In this document: positions 43,434-51,797 of the stretch, in pieces | Layout of the letters: every line of letters begins with the position of its first letter | How positions within the stretch are numbered: position 1 is the first letter of the stretch | Assembly (NCBI RefSeq): GCF_900112335.1 | Contig: NZ_FOLG01000004.1 | Location: 62,001-126,000, forward strand | DNA: 64,000 nt | Origin: Tropicimonas isoalkanivorans | Lineage (GTDB): Bacteria; Pseudomonadota; Alphaproteobacteria; Rhodobacterales; Rhodobacteraceae | Direction of reading: 5' to 3' | Notes under the pieces: generated by a model | Seen by the model: only the letters and a program-made list of their open reading frames with translations | What the model was told of the DNA's origin: nothing | Database searches by the model: none | Program-made: the position numbers and the translations under genes

Positions 43434-43817
43434 ATGGCCTACGACTACGACGACGAGAACATCTTTGCGAAGATCCTGCGCGGGGAGATTCCGAACAATA
43501 CGGTGATGGAGACGGAGCACTCGCTGGCGTTCCACGACATCAACCCGCAGGCGCCGGTGCATGTGCTGGTGGTCCCGAAGGGGCGGTACGTTTGCTACGA
43601 CCACTTCGCGCTGGAAGCGTCGGACGCGGAGATCATCGATTTCACCCGGACGGTCGGACAGGTGTGCAAGGCGCTCGGGGTGCAGGCGGATGCGGCCGGC
43701 GACGGCTGCCGGCTGATCGCGAATGCGGGCGTGCACGGCGTGCAGGAAGTGCCGCATCTGCACGTGCACGTTCTGGGCGGACGAATGCTCGGGCGGATGC
43801 TGGCACCGGCGGAGTGA
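43434..43817 (+). CDS. HIT-family nucleotide hydrolase (HINT type)
   Basis: A 127-residue histidine-triad protein. DENIFAKILRGEIPNNTV is the family N-terminus and VPHLHVHVLGG the His-x-His-x-His motif with the catalytic middle His. HINT proteins cleave adenosine 5'-phosphoramidates and related AMP conjugates. GAGGAGAGAGGC precedes ATG 43434. The 261-bp upstream gap contains no gene. A terminator follows at 43840. Confidence 0.92.
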   Translation: MAYDYDDENIFAKILRGEIPNNTVMETEHSLAFHDINPQAPVHVLVVPKGRYVCYDHFALEASDAEIIDFTRTVGQVCKALGVQADAAGDGCRLIANAGVHGVQEVPHLHVHVLGGRMLGRMLAPAE

Positions 43818-43839
43818 CGGTTCGGGCCGGTTATCAAAC

Positions 43840-43864
43840 GGCGCGCCTGCGGCGCGTTCCTTTT
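43840..43864 (+). terminator. Intrinsic terminator after the HIT gene
   Basis: CGCGCC (43842-43847) pairs with GGCGCG (43851-43856) around TGC, with two further G-U pairs, followed by CCTTTT. The convergent ATP-grasp gene ends 70 bp beyond it. Confidence 0.55.
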
Positions 43865-43934
43865 GAGCCCTACGGGCAGTGGGCGCCTTTGGCGGGCGGT
43901 CGGCATTCCCCTGCGGTGGTCTTTGGGGGGCGGG

Positions 43935-44978
43935 TCACTCCAGTCGGGCGAGCATGTCGGTCAGGGCGGCGAGGGCGCGCTGCCGGTGGGCGGCGCTTTC
44001 GGCGGCAAAGTGGTCGAGGCTCGGTGCAGCGTTGACCTCGAGGATCGTGGCGCCCTCCGTGCCGGCGGGGAGGTTCGGGGCGAGGATATCCACGCCCGCG
44101 AGGGTGAGGCCGAGGCTGCGGGTTGCGGCTGTGGCCAGCGCCTCCGCTTCGGGCGGCAGGGTTCCGGTGAGGTCCCTGGCGCGCCCGCCGGTGGAGAGGT
44201 TTGCGGTCTCCAGCAGCGGCAGGGACGCGCCTTTGGCCGGAACGCTGGCGGGGGTGAGACGGCGCGAGGCGAGGCAGCGCGTGATCCGTGGATCGTCAGC
44301 GACGACCCGGGGGCCGCGTCGTGTGGTGGCGAGTGTCGCGAGGGCGTCACTCAGCAGCTCGGCGATCGTGCGTTCGCCGTCACCTGTGATCGCGAAGGGC
44401 AGACGTTCGTAGGCAAGAAGCACGGTGCCGTCGAGCACCAGAAGGCGGTAGTCGCGGCCCGGCACCTGGGCCTCGATCCGGAGCTGTTCTTCCGTGGCGA
44501 AACCTGCCGCAATGTCCTCCGCAAGCTCCGCCTCGGTCCGGGCGAGCGTGACGCCGCGCCCTTCGGCCCCGCGGTTGGGTTTCACGATGACCGGTAAGCC
44601 CTGCGTGCGGGCGAAGGCGAGGCCGGCGCTCGTTTCAGGCAAGCGGCCCGCAACGGCGGCGTTCTTGAGCGCGCGGCGGGTGCAGTAGGCGGGCGAGAAG
44701 ATCGCTAGGCCCGGCGGCGTGGGCAGGCCGTCGGCGGCGAGCCAGCGGGCGGTGTAGTCCTTGTCGGCGGCGAGCGCGACGGCGGAGTCGCAATTCAGTC
44801 CGAGGGCCTTGCCGACGATCGGGCGCGTGCGGCCGGTGGGCGTGGTATAGCGGCCGACGAAGCCATAAGCCTCCTCAAGCTCGACGGTGCCGCCCCGCGC
44901 GGCGGCGGCCTGGGCCAAGAGGCTGCGGTAGGGCGACACGCCAGGCCGGGGCCGGGCATCCGGCGGCGTCAGGCGCAT
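43935..44978 (-). CDS. ATP-grasp ligase of unknown substrate
   Basis: A 347-residue ATP-grasp enzyme. NCDSAVALAADKDYTARWLAADGLPTPPG and GLPVIVKPNRGAEGRGVTLARTEAEL form the ATP-binding part with the glycine loop; QLRIEAQVPGRDYRLLVLDG and GVDILAPN...ATILEVNAAPSLDHF carry the magnesium ligands (Asp, Glu, Asn). This arrangement resembles the ATP-grasp modules of cyanophycin synthetase, RimK and glutathione synthetase, which join a carboxylate to an amine. There is no Mur-ligase domain as in cyanophycin synthetase. The start ATG lies directly after the stop of the ABC ATPase (TGA-ATG), so the two are translationally coupled. Substrate unknown. Confidence 0.8.
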   Translation of the reverse strand: MRLTPPDARPRPGVSPYRSLLAQAAAARGGTVELEEAYGFVGRYTTPTGRTRPIVGKALGLNCDSAVALAADKDYTARWLAADGLPTPPGLAIFSPAYCTRRALKNAAVAGRLPETSAGLAFARTQGLPVIVKPNRGAEGRGVTLARTEAELAEDIAAGFATEEQLRIEAQVPGRDYRLLVLDGTVLLAYERLPFAITGDGERTIAELLSDALATLATTRRGPRVVADDPRITRCLASRRLTPASVPAKGASLPLLETANLSTGGRARDLTGTLPPEAEALATAATRSLGLTLAGVDILAPNLPAGTEGATILEVNAAPSLDHFAAESAAHRQRALAALTDMLARLE

Positions 44979-45926
44979 TCAGGCGGCCTGATCCTCGGAG
45001 GACTTGGTCAGCGCGAGGAAGACATCCTCAAGATGGGGCTCGGCTGTGGCGACGTCGTGAATGCGGATGCCGGCGGCGCGCACCGCGTCCAGCACCTGCT
45101 CGGCAGAGGTCCGGTTGCGGAAGTAGGAGAACGCCAGCGTGCCGTTGGCGCGGCGCTCCAGCTCCACCCCGTCAGGCAGTTGGAGAGCCTCGGGGGCCGG
45201 GTCGACGGGCTGGATGACCAGCGTCTTCGCGTCGAGCTGGCCGATCAGCCGGTCGGTCCGGTCGTGGGCGATCTTGCGGCCCTGGTGGATGATGGCGATC
45301 TCGTCGCACATCTCCTCGGCTTCCTCCAGGTAATGCGTGGTCAGGATGATCGTCATGCCCTGCGCGTTGAGCTTGCGGACGTTCTGCCAGAGCATCTGCC
45401 GAAGCTCGATGTCCACGCCGGCGGTGGGCTCGTCGAGCACCAGAACCTGCGGGGAATGCACCAGCGCCTTGCCGAGCAGGAGGCGGCGGCGCATCCCGCC
45501 GGAGAGCGTGCGGGCGTAGGCGTCCGCCTTGTCGGTGAGGCCGATGGTGCGAAGGATCTCATCGGTTCGGCGCTGCGACTTGGGAACGCCGTAGAGGCCC
45601 GCCTGGGTGTCCAGCGAGGCGCGGGGCGTGAAGAACGGGTCCATGTTCAGTTCCTGCGGCATGACCCCGATGGAGGCGCGGCTCTGGCGCGGGTTCACGT
45701 CCTGATCGAAGCCCCAGATCTTCACCTGGCCGGCGGACTTGCGCACAAGTCCGGCGAGGATGTTGATGAGCGTCGATTTTCCCGCGCCGTTCGGGCCGAG
45801 CAGGCCGAAGATGCTGCCGGCGGGAACGGTCAGGTCCACCTCGTGCAGGGCCGTCTTCGGGCCGGTGCCACGCTGGGCGGCATAGGTCTTTGTCAGGCCC
45901 TCGATCTCGATGGCGTAATCTGTCAT
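44979..45926 (-). CDS. ABC-2 type transporter ATP-binding protein
   Basis: A 315-residue ATPase of the ABC-2 exporter/CcmA-NodI group. Walker A GPNGAGKST (about 43-51), signature LSGGMRRRLLLG, Walker [13 protein letters not shown] and the H-loop TTHYLEEAEEM are complete; a C-terminal extension (about 240-315) is typical of this group. No permease lies next to it. The ABC-2 permease genes at 59617 and 61245 in this window are candidates as partner, as orphan ATPases often use a distant one. It is the first of a coupled pair with the ATP-grasp ligase. ATG 45926 fits the family. Confidence 0.87.
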   Translation of the reverse strand: MTDYAIEIEGLTKTYAAQRGTGPKTALHEVDLTVPAGSIFGLLGPNGAGKSTLINILAGLVRKSAGQVKIWGFDQDVNPRQSRASIGVMPQELNMDPFFTPRASLDTQAGLYGVPKSQRRTDEILRTIGLTDKADAYARTLSGGMRRRLLLGKALVHSPQVLVLDEPTAGVDIELRQMLWQNVRKLNAQGMTIILTTHYLEEAEEMCDEIAIIHQGRKIAHDRTDRLIGQLDAKTLVIQPVDPAPEALQLPDGVELERRANGTLAFSYFRNRTSAEQVLDAVRAAGIRIHDVATAEPHLEDVFLALTKSSEDQAA

Positions 45927-46041
45927 ATGCGGCGCTCCGGCACTTGCCCGTACCCGGGCTTACCCTATGATGCCGGATACCTAAGCCGTGCCGGAGGCCG
46001 CGACAAGGCGGCCGCTGGAAAGATCCCGCAGGAGCCTGTGC

Positions 46042-46239
46042 ATGAGCAATATTCCCGAACCGCCCGAGGTCGAGATCGTCACCACCGAGCGGGTGGCTTG
46101 CGATGGAGGCGAGGGGGCGCTTGGGCACCCGCGTGTCTGGCTGAGCCTTGGCGAGGACGGCGAGGTGGAATGCCCCTATTGCGACAAGCTGTTCCGCAAG
46201 GCCGGAACGGGTGACGGGGAAGACGGCCGCGCCGCGTGA
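46042..46239 (+). CDS. CHCC-type zinc-finger protein (NDUFS6-like)
   Basis: A 65-residue protein. [18 protein letters not shown] and [12 protein letters not shown] give a Cys-x8-His-...-Cys-x2-Cys zinc site. The family (zf-CHCC) is related to the mitochondrial complex I subunit NDUFS6 and is small and cytoplasmic in alphaproteobacteria. GGAG stands before ATG 46042. It is divergent from the ABC ATPase. A link to respiratory complex I is likely from homology; no nuo gene is in the window. Confidence 0.87.
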   Translation: MSNIPEPPEVEIVTTERVACDGGEGALGHPRVWLSLGEDGEVECPYCDKLFRKAGTGDGEDGRAA

Positions 46240-46368
46240 CCCGGGCGCTTGACCCGGGCGGAATCAGTTGTATCTCCTGTCGAAATTCGGCGCTAAACTG
46301 CCCGGGACGCATCCGGGCAAATGCCGTGTCGTGGGTGCACCGCGCATAGGGAATCGAAGGAGGCCGAC

Positions 46369-46836
46369 GTGCCCAGCAAGACAAGTTCGAGAGAGACGGT
46401 GGCAGCGGGCGAGCTGACCGGGCGGTGCGGAAAGGTCCTGTTCAGGGGGGCTGGCGTTCTGGCACTCGGCCTCGGGCTGGCCGCCTGCGATGAGTCTTAC
46501 GCGACGAAGGATCAGGTGTACCTGCCGGCCTCCACGCCGCGCCTGAGTGCCCCGGCGCAGCGGGCCCTGCAGCTTAGCACCGGCACCCATGCCGACGACA
46601 TTCCGGCCTACACCGGCGCGCCCGGCCCGCATGGCGAGCATCCTGCCTATGTACCGGCGACGGGCCGACTCGTCTTCCGCGACGACTTCACCACCACCAC
46701 GCCCGGCGAAGCCACGGCCACGGTGCGGGAGGTGCGCGCCGCGACGGCGGACACCACCCACAGCAGCGTCTCCGAGGTGGAAATCGAACAGGCCGGCAGC
46801 GGGCGTGAGTACTTGGTGCTGAAGAACGGCAGCTGA
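46369..46836 (+). CDS. Putative lipoprotein, unknown function
   Basis: A 155-residue protein. After a long polar N-region, a hydrophobic core (VLALGLGLAAC) ends in a lipobox, so Cys40 should be lipidated. The mature part is rich in Thr, Ala and Ser with STPRLSAPAQRALQLSTG and no known domain; the last strand is EVEIEQAGSGREYLVLKNG. AAGGAGG followed by GTG at 46369 marks the probable start; ATG 46321 would add 16 residues. It is a stand-alone gene before polA. Confidence 0.72.
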   Translation: MPSKTSSRETVAAGELTGRCGKVLFRGAGVLALGLGLAACDESYATKDQVYLPASTPRLSAPAQRALQLSTGTHADDIPAYTGAPGPHGEHPAYVPATGRLVFRDDFTTTTPGEATATVREVRAATADTTHSSVSEVEIEQAGSGREYLVLKNGS

Positions 46837-47156
46837 TCCACGGTTAGGACACGGCGCCCGGCTGACAGTTTTGCCGGGCCGAGTCTGGCCTCGGGCCGCG
46901 GATGGCGTTCCCAAATTCTTCGACGGTCCCACCGGCCGCTGTGCCGTAGCAGTGCGGTGTGGGCGGTCCGATAATCCGAATAAGGATCAAGGGATTGCAG
47001 GTGGGTGCGCCTGCGCCTGCCCGTCGTAACCCTACGGATACGCGCCGTTCGGAGAACCGTCGATCAGGCGCTCGCGCCTCCCTGGCCGGAACGGCTGTGG
47101 ACCCGCCGGAAGCGGCGGGGTAGGTCTGTCGGGTGAACACGGGGAATGGAGCGGAC
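46837..47156 (+). other. Non-coding gap before polA with a hairpin
   Basis: This 320-bp region holds no gene that I can support. GCCCGGC (46856-46862) and GCCGGGC (46873-46879) can form a seven-pair hairpin 20 bp after the lipoprotein stop, without a T tract, and CCCGCC-GGAAGC-GGCGGG lies near 47102-47119 just before polA. A promoter for polA is expected here, but no clear -35/-10 pair stands out. Confidence 0.5.
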
Positions 47157-49952
47157 ATGCCATTCGGCAAGGGACATCACCTGCATCTGATAGACGGCTC
47201 GGCCTTCATCTTTCGGGCCTACCACGCGCTGCCGCCGCTGACGCGGAAGTCCGACGGGCTGCCCGTGGGGGCGGTCGCGGGCTTTTGCAACATGTTGCAC
47301 AAGTATATCGAGGCCAACACCGGCCCCGATGCGCCGACCCATGCGGCGGTCATCTTCGACTACTCCGGCAAGTCGTTCCGCAACGCCATCTACGAGGACT
47401 ACAAGGCCAATCGCCCGCCGGCGCCCGAGGATCTGGTGCCGCAGTTCCCCCTGACGCGGGAGGCGACGCGCGCCTTCAACGTGGCCTGCGAGGAGATCGA
47501 GGGATACGAGGCCGACGACATCATCGCGACGCTCGCCTGCAAGGCGCGGGAGGCGGGCGGCCGGGTGACGATCATTTCCTCCGACAAGGACCTGATGCAA
47601 CTGGTCGGCGGCGGCGTCGAGATGCTGGACGCGATGAAGAACAAGCGCATCGGCGTCGAGCAGGTGGAGGAGAAGTTCGGCGTCGGGCCGGATCGCGTGG
47701 TGGACGTGCAGGCGCTGGCCGGGGATTCGGTGGACAACGTGCCGGGGGCGCCGGGCATCGGGGTGAAGACGGCGGCGCAGCTTATCAACGAGTTCGGCGA
47801 TCTGGACACCCTTCTGGAGCGCGCCGAGGAGATCAAGCAGCCGAAGCGGCGGCAGACCCTGATCGAGAAGCGCGACCAGATCGAAGTATCCCGGCGGCTG
47901 GTGCAGCTGGATTGCGACACGCCTCTCGATTTCACGCTCGACGACCTGGAGGTGAAGGAGCCTGAGCCGGAGGCGCTGTTGGGGTTCCTCGCGAAGATGG
48001 AGTTTCGGACCCTCTCCAAACGGATTGCCGACCAGTTGGGCGTGGACGCCCCGGCGATTGCCGAGTCCGTGCCGGAGGCCGGACCGGCGGATGCGCCGGA
48101 GGCGAAACCGTTCGATCCCGATGCCTACGAGATCGTCCGCGATGTGGCCGCGTTGCAGGTGTGGATCGATCGGATCAACGCGGTGGGTCATGTCGCCGTC
48201 GATACCGAGACGACCGGCCTGAACGAGATGACCGCCGGACTCGTCGGGATTTGCCTGAGCGTGGAGGCGGGGCAGGCGGCCTACGTCCCGCTGGCGCATC
48301 TGGCAGACGGGGGCGATGGGCTTTTTGCCGACACCGCGCTGGCGGAGGGCCAGATGCCGTTGGAAGAAGCTCTGGCGATGCTGAAGCCCGTGCTGGAGGA
48401 CCCGGCGGTGCTGAAGATCGGGCAGAACATGAAATACGATGCCAAGATCCTCGCCCGCCACGGCATCGAGGTCGCGCCGTTCGACGATACGATGCTGATG
48501 TCCTATGCGATGCACGCGGGGCTTCATGGGCATGGCATGGACACGCTGAGCGAGCGGTATCTCGGGCATGTGCCCATCCCGATCAAGGAGCTGATCGGCT
48601 CCGGGAAGAGCCAGATCACCTTCGACCGGGTGGAAATCGAAACGGCGGCGAAATATGCTGCCGAGGATGCCGACGTCACCCTCCGGCTGTGGGAGGCGTT
48701 CAAGCCGCAGCTTCACCAGGCGCGGGTCACGACCGTCTACGAGACGCTGGAACGCCCGCTGGTGCCGGTGCTGGCGCGGATGGAGCGGGCGGGCGTGAAG
48801 GTGGACCGCGATACGCTCTCGCGCATGTCCAACGCTTTCGCGCAGAAGATGGCCGGGCTGGAGGCGGAGATTCAGGAACTGGCGGGCGAGACGTTCAACG
48901 TCGGCTCCCCCTCGCAGGTGGGCGAGATCCTGTTCGACCGGATGAGCCTGCCGGGCGGCAAGAAGGGCAAGACGGGGAAATACTCCACCCCGGCCGATGT
49001 GCTTGAGGACCTGGCAACGGAGCACGACCTGCCGGCCCGGGTGCTGGACTGGCGGCAACTGTCGAAGCTGAAGTCCACCTACACCGACGCGCTGCAGACC
49101 CACATCAACCCCGAGACCGGGCGGGTGCACACCAGCTACGCCCAGACGGGCGCCAACACCGGCCGGTTGGCCTCGACCGATCCGAACCTGCAGAACATTC
49201 CGGTGCGGACGGAGGAGGGGCGGCGCATTCGCGAGGCCTTCGTGGCCGAACCGGGGCGGGTGCTGGTGAGCCTCGACTATTCGCAGATCGAGCTCCGGAT
49301 CCTGGCGCATGTGGCGGGGATCGACGCGCTCAAGGAGGCGTTCCGCCAGGGGCAGGACATCCACGCGATGACCGCCTCGGAGATGTTCGACGTTCCGATG
49401 GAGGAGATGACGCCGGAGATCCGCCGCCGGGCGAAGGCGATCAATTTCGGCGTGATCTATGGCATCTCCGGCTTCGGGCTGGCGCGCAACCTGCGCATCC
49501 CGCGGGGGGAAGCGCAGGGCTTCATCGACCGGTACTTCGAGCGGTTTCCGGGCATCCGGGGATACATGGACGAGACGGTGGCCTTTGCCAAGGACAAGGG
49601 CTACGTCGAGACGCTCTTCGGGCGGAAGATCCACACGCCGGAGATCAATGCCAAGGGTCCGGGTGCCGGCTTCGCCCGCCGGGCTGCGATCAACGCGCCG
49701 ATCCAGGGGACGGCAGCGGACGTGATCCGCCGCGCGATGATCCGGATGGAGGAGGCCATCGAAGGCCTGCCGGCGACCATGTTGTTGCAAGTGCACGACG
49801 AACTGATCTTCGAGGTCGCGGACGGCGCGGTGGACGAGACCATCGCCCGGGTGCGCGAGGTGATGGAAGCGGCGGCCGCGCCCGCGGTGAGGCTCGACGT
49901 GCCGCTTGTCGTCGATGCCGGACAGGGCGCGAACTGGGCCGAGGCGCACTGA
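47157..49952 (+). CDS. polA: DNA polymerase I
   Basis: A 931-residue DNA polymerase I. The 5'-3' exonuclease domain opens with HLIDGSAFIFRAYHALPPL, has YKANRP and ends in the helix-hairpin-helix GDSVDNVPGAPGIGVKTA. A 3'-5' exonuclease domain with intact AVDTETTGLNEM and TMLMSYAMHAG follows, then the polymerase with SLDYSQIELR (motif A), RRRAKAINFGVIYG (motif B) and LLQVHDELIFEV (motif C). ATG 47157 matches the family; GTG 47133 is an upstream alternative. It functions in Okazaki fragment processing and repair. Confidence 0.97.
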   Translation: MPFGKGHHLHLIDGSAFIFRAYHALPPLTRKSDGLPVGAVAGFCNMLHKYIEANTGPDAPTHAAVIFDYSGKSFRNAIYEDYKANRPPAPEDLVPQFPLTREATRAFNVACEEIEGYEADDIIATLACKAREAGGRVTIISSDKDLMQLVGGGVEMLDAMKNKRIGVEQVEEKFGVGPDRVVDVQALAGDSVDNVPGAPGIGVKTAAQLINEFGDLDTLLERAEEIKQPKRRQTLIEKRDQIEVSRRLVQLDCDTPLDFTLDDLEVKEPEPEALLGFLAKMEFRTLSKRIADQLGVDAPAIAESVPEAGPADAPEAKPFDPDAYEIVRDVAALQVWIDRINAVGHVAVDTETTGLNEMTAGLVGICLSVEAGQAAYVPLAHLADGGDGLFADTALAEGQMPLEEALAMLKPVLEDPAVLKIGQNMKYDAKILARHGIEVAPFDDTMLMSYAMHAGLHGHGMDTLSERYLGHVPIPIKELIGSGKSQITFDRVEIETAAKYAAEDADVTLRLWEAFKPQLHQARVTTVYETLERPLVPVLARMERAGVKVDRDTLSRMSNAFAQKMAGLEAEIQELAGETFNVGSPSQVGEILFDRMSLPGGKKGKTGKYSTPADVLEDLATEHDLPARVLDWRQLSKLKSTYTDALQTHINPETGRVHTSYAQTGANTGRLASTDPNLQNIPVRTEEGRRIREAFVAEPGRVLVSLDYSQIELRILAHVAGIDALKEAFRQGQDIHAMTASEMFDVPMEEMTPEIRRRAKAINFGVIYGISGFGLARNLRIPRGEAQGFIDRYFERFPGIRGYMDETVAFAKDKGYVETLFGRKIHTPEINAKGPGAGFARRAAINAPIQGTAADVIRRAMIRMEEAIEGLPATMLLQVHDELIFEVADGAVDETIARVREVMEAAAAPAVRLDVPLVVDAGQGANWAEAH

Positions 49953-50002
49953 GCGGGGGCGGGGCGCCCGGCGGTCTGACGGCGTGCTGGCGGTGCTGTA
50001 GG

Positions 50003-50049
50003 ACGCGGGGCGCTGCCCCGCACCCCGGGATATTTTCGGACACAAGAAG
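50003..50049 (-). repeat. Dispersed intergenic element, copy D (inverted, short)
   Basis: On the minus strand it reads CTTCTTGTGTCCGAAAATATCC followed by CGGGG, then a GC hairpin GCGGGG-CAGC-GCCCCGC. It lacks the CAGACAG hairpin of copies A-C. It lies between polA and the CDF transporter gene. Confidence 0.75.
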
Positions 50050-50120
50050 CCTGGCCGTTTGCATGGGCCTCTGATGGCGGGCCGATAGGGTCCGGCCTGC
50101 CTTGCGTCCGGTGGCGCGAT

Positions 50121-50138
50121 TTGATCCAACGAGATCAA
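50121..50138. promoter_or_regulatory. Inverted repeat before the CDF transporter gene
   Basis: TTGATC-CAACGA-GATCAA, 15 bp before ATG 50153 and just before its ribosome site. It may be an operator for a metal-responsive repressor or a leader hairpin; its six-base spacer does not fit the FNR consensus. Confidence 0.35.
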
Positions 50139-50152
50139 GCAAGGAGCCAGCG

Positions 50153-51079
50153 ATGCCGCACGATCACGACCATCATCACCCCATCGATGCGGGCGCCGGG
50201 GACCGCCGGGTCTTCATGGCGATTGCGGTGAATGGCGTGCTCACGCTGGTGCAGATCGTGGCGGGCATCCTGTCCGGCTCGCTGGCGCTGATAGCCGATG
50301 CCGTGCACAACTTCAGCGATGCGCTGTCGCTCGTCATTGCCTTCGCGGCGCGGCGGATTGCCCGGCGGCCGGCCGATGCGAAGATGACCTTCGGCTATGG
50401 CCGTGCCGAGGTGGTGGCGGCGCTGATCAACTACACCACGCTCGTCGTCATTGCGCTGTACCTGGCCGCCGAGGGCGTCGGGCGGCTGCTCGACCCGCAG
50501 GACGTGGAAGGCTGGATGGTGGTGATCGTGGCGGCGGTGGCGCTGGTCATCGACACGGTGACGGCGCTGCTGGTCTTCCGCATGTCGAAGGAGAGCGTGA
50601 ACATCCGCGCGGCCTTCCTGCACAATCTGATGGACGCGCTCGGCTCGGTGGCGGTGATCGTTGCGGGGACGCTGATCCTGCTGTTCGACTGGCGGCTGGT
50701 GGACCCCATCGTGACCCTTATGATCGCGGGCTACATCCTGTGGCACACCGCGCGGGAGATTGGACCGGTGATCCGGGTTCTGATGTTGGGAAGCCCGTCC
50801 GATACATCGGCGACGGAGGTTCTGGAGGGCATGGAATCGGTCGCGGGCGTTGCGGACGTCCACCACCTGCACTTGTGGATGATGGGGGAGCATGAGACCT
50901 CGCTGGAGGCGCATGTGGTGCTGGACGACGGCGCGGATGCCGTGCAGGTCAAGGAGGCGCTGAAGGCGATGCTGTCGGATCGGTTCGGCGTGGTGCACAC
51001 GGTGCTGGAGCTGGAAACGGACGGGGATCGGTGCCACGCGGCGCCGCGGATCGGGCACGACTGTCGCAGTCCGGCGTGA
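50153..51079 (+). CDS. Cation diffusion facilitator (zinc/divalent metal exporter)
   Basis: A 308-residue CDF-family transporter. The N-terminus is His-rich (HDHDHHH), six membrane segments follow, and the metal site motifs ADAVHNFSDALSL (helix 2) and HNLMDALGSVAV (helix 5) carry the His/Asp pairs that bind the transported ion. A cytoplasmic C-terminal domain with HHLHLWMMGEHETSLEAHV closes the chain. CDF proteins export Zn2+, Cd2+, Co2+ or other divalent cations by proton antiport. AAGGAG precedes ATG 50153. Confidence 0.92.
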   Translation: MPHDHDHHHPIDAGAGDRRVFMAIAVNGVLTLVQIVAGILSGSLALIADAVHNFSDALSLVIAFAARRIARRPADAKMTFGYGRAEVVAALINYTTLVVIALYLAAEGVGRLLDPQDVEGWMVVIVAAVALVIDTVTALLVFRMSKESVNIRAAFLHNLMDALGSVAVIVAGTLILLFDWRLVDPIVTLMIAGYILWHTAREIGPVIRVLMLGSPSDTSATEVLEGMESVAGVADVHHLHLWMMGEHETSLEAHVVLDDGADAVQVKEALKAMLSDRFGVVHTVLELETDGDRCHAAPRIGHDCRSPA

Positions 51080-51131
51080 CACGCTGGGCTGCGCGGTGTG
51101 GGCGCGAGGGCCCAACGTGCGCTTCGTGATG

Positions 51132-51737
51132 TCAGGAGGGCAGCTCGCGGACCGGGATGAACGGGAAGAACGCGCCGCGAGAGTGGAGGCCGAACCAGTC
51201 CTCCCCGCGGTGGGGGTGCCGCTCACAGATCTCTACCAGCCGATAAAAGGTCTTGCGGTCGATCCGTGCTTCGAGCGCGGCGCGCACGAGGACGTAGGGC
51301 GTGGGCTCGCCGGTCTCGGGGTCGCGGGTGACGCGGATCGGATGGTCGGGGCCGGCTGGCACCTCGTCGCCGACGTTGGTGGTGAAGGTGACGGCCTGGT
51401 CCGCGCCGCTGCCGGTTGCGTGGCTGTCGACGGCGAGGAAGGGCACGTCCTCCACCCGAATCCCCACTTTCTCCACCGGGGTCACGAGGAAGTAGTCCGC
51501 GCCATCCCGCCGCAGGATGGTGGAGAACAGGCGCACGAGCGGCGCGCGGCCGATGGGTGTGCCGGTGTAGAACCATGTGCCGTCGCGGCGGATCTCCATG
51601 TCCAGATCGCCGCAAAAGGGCGGGTTCCAGAGGTGAACCGGGGGAAGACCGCCCGATTTGGTGGCTTTGCCGGCGGCCTCTGCAAGGCTTTCGGGCGAGG
51701 GAATGGGCGGGGAGTCTCCGCTTCCCGTTTTTGTCAT
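51132..51737 (-). CDS. DUF1285 family protein
   Basis: A 201-residue protein. LPPVHLWNPPFCGDLDMEIRRDGTWFYTGTPIGR is the family start, followed by LVRLFSTILRRDGADYFLVTPVEKVGIRVEDVPF and a C-terminal part RKTFYRLVEICERHP. The fold is a small two-domain beta-rich protein without known enzyme activity. It is divergent from the moxR gene (60 bp between starts), a neighbourhood I recall from alphaproteobacteria, so a shared process is likely, but its role is unknown. Confidence 0.85.
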   Translation of the reverse strand: MTKTGSGDSPPIPSPESLAEAAGKATKSGGLPPVHLWNPPFCGDLDMEIRRDGTWFYTGTPIGRAPLVRLFSTILRRDGADYFLVTPVEKVGIRVEDVPFLAVDSHATGSGADQAVTFTTNVGDEVPAGPDHPIRVTRDPETGEPTPYVLVRAALEARIDRKTFYRLVEICERHPHRGEDWFGLHSRGAFFPFIPVRELPS

Positions 51738-51797
51738 TTGTTCCTCCCTAGATATCTGCCTTACTGATTGCGAGACCAACGCCGAAGGATCGCCGCC

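Noticed and set aside
47064-50138. A 1024-codon open frame on the minus strand opposite polA, and similar long antisense frames opposite the DUF4159, lnt, lepA and metK genes
   Set aside because: These are shadows of real genes in GC-rich DNA: they lack ribosome sites, have Arg/His/Pro/Gly-rich composition without domains, and the opposite frames carry full conserved motifs.
50121-50138. TTGATC-CAACGA-GATCAA as an FNR box
   Set aside because: The spacer does not fit TTGAT-N4-ATCAA. It is kept only as an unspecified inverted repeat.
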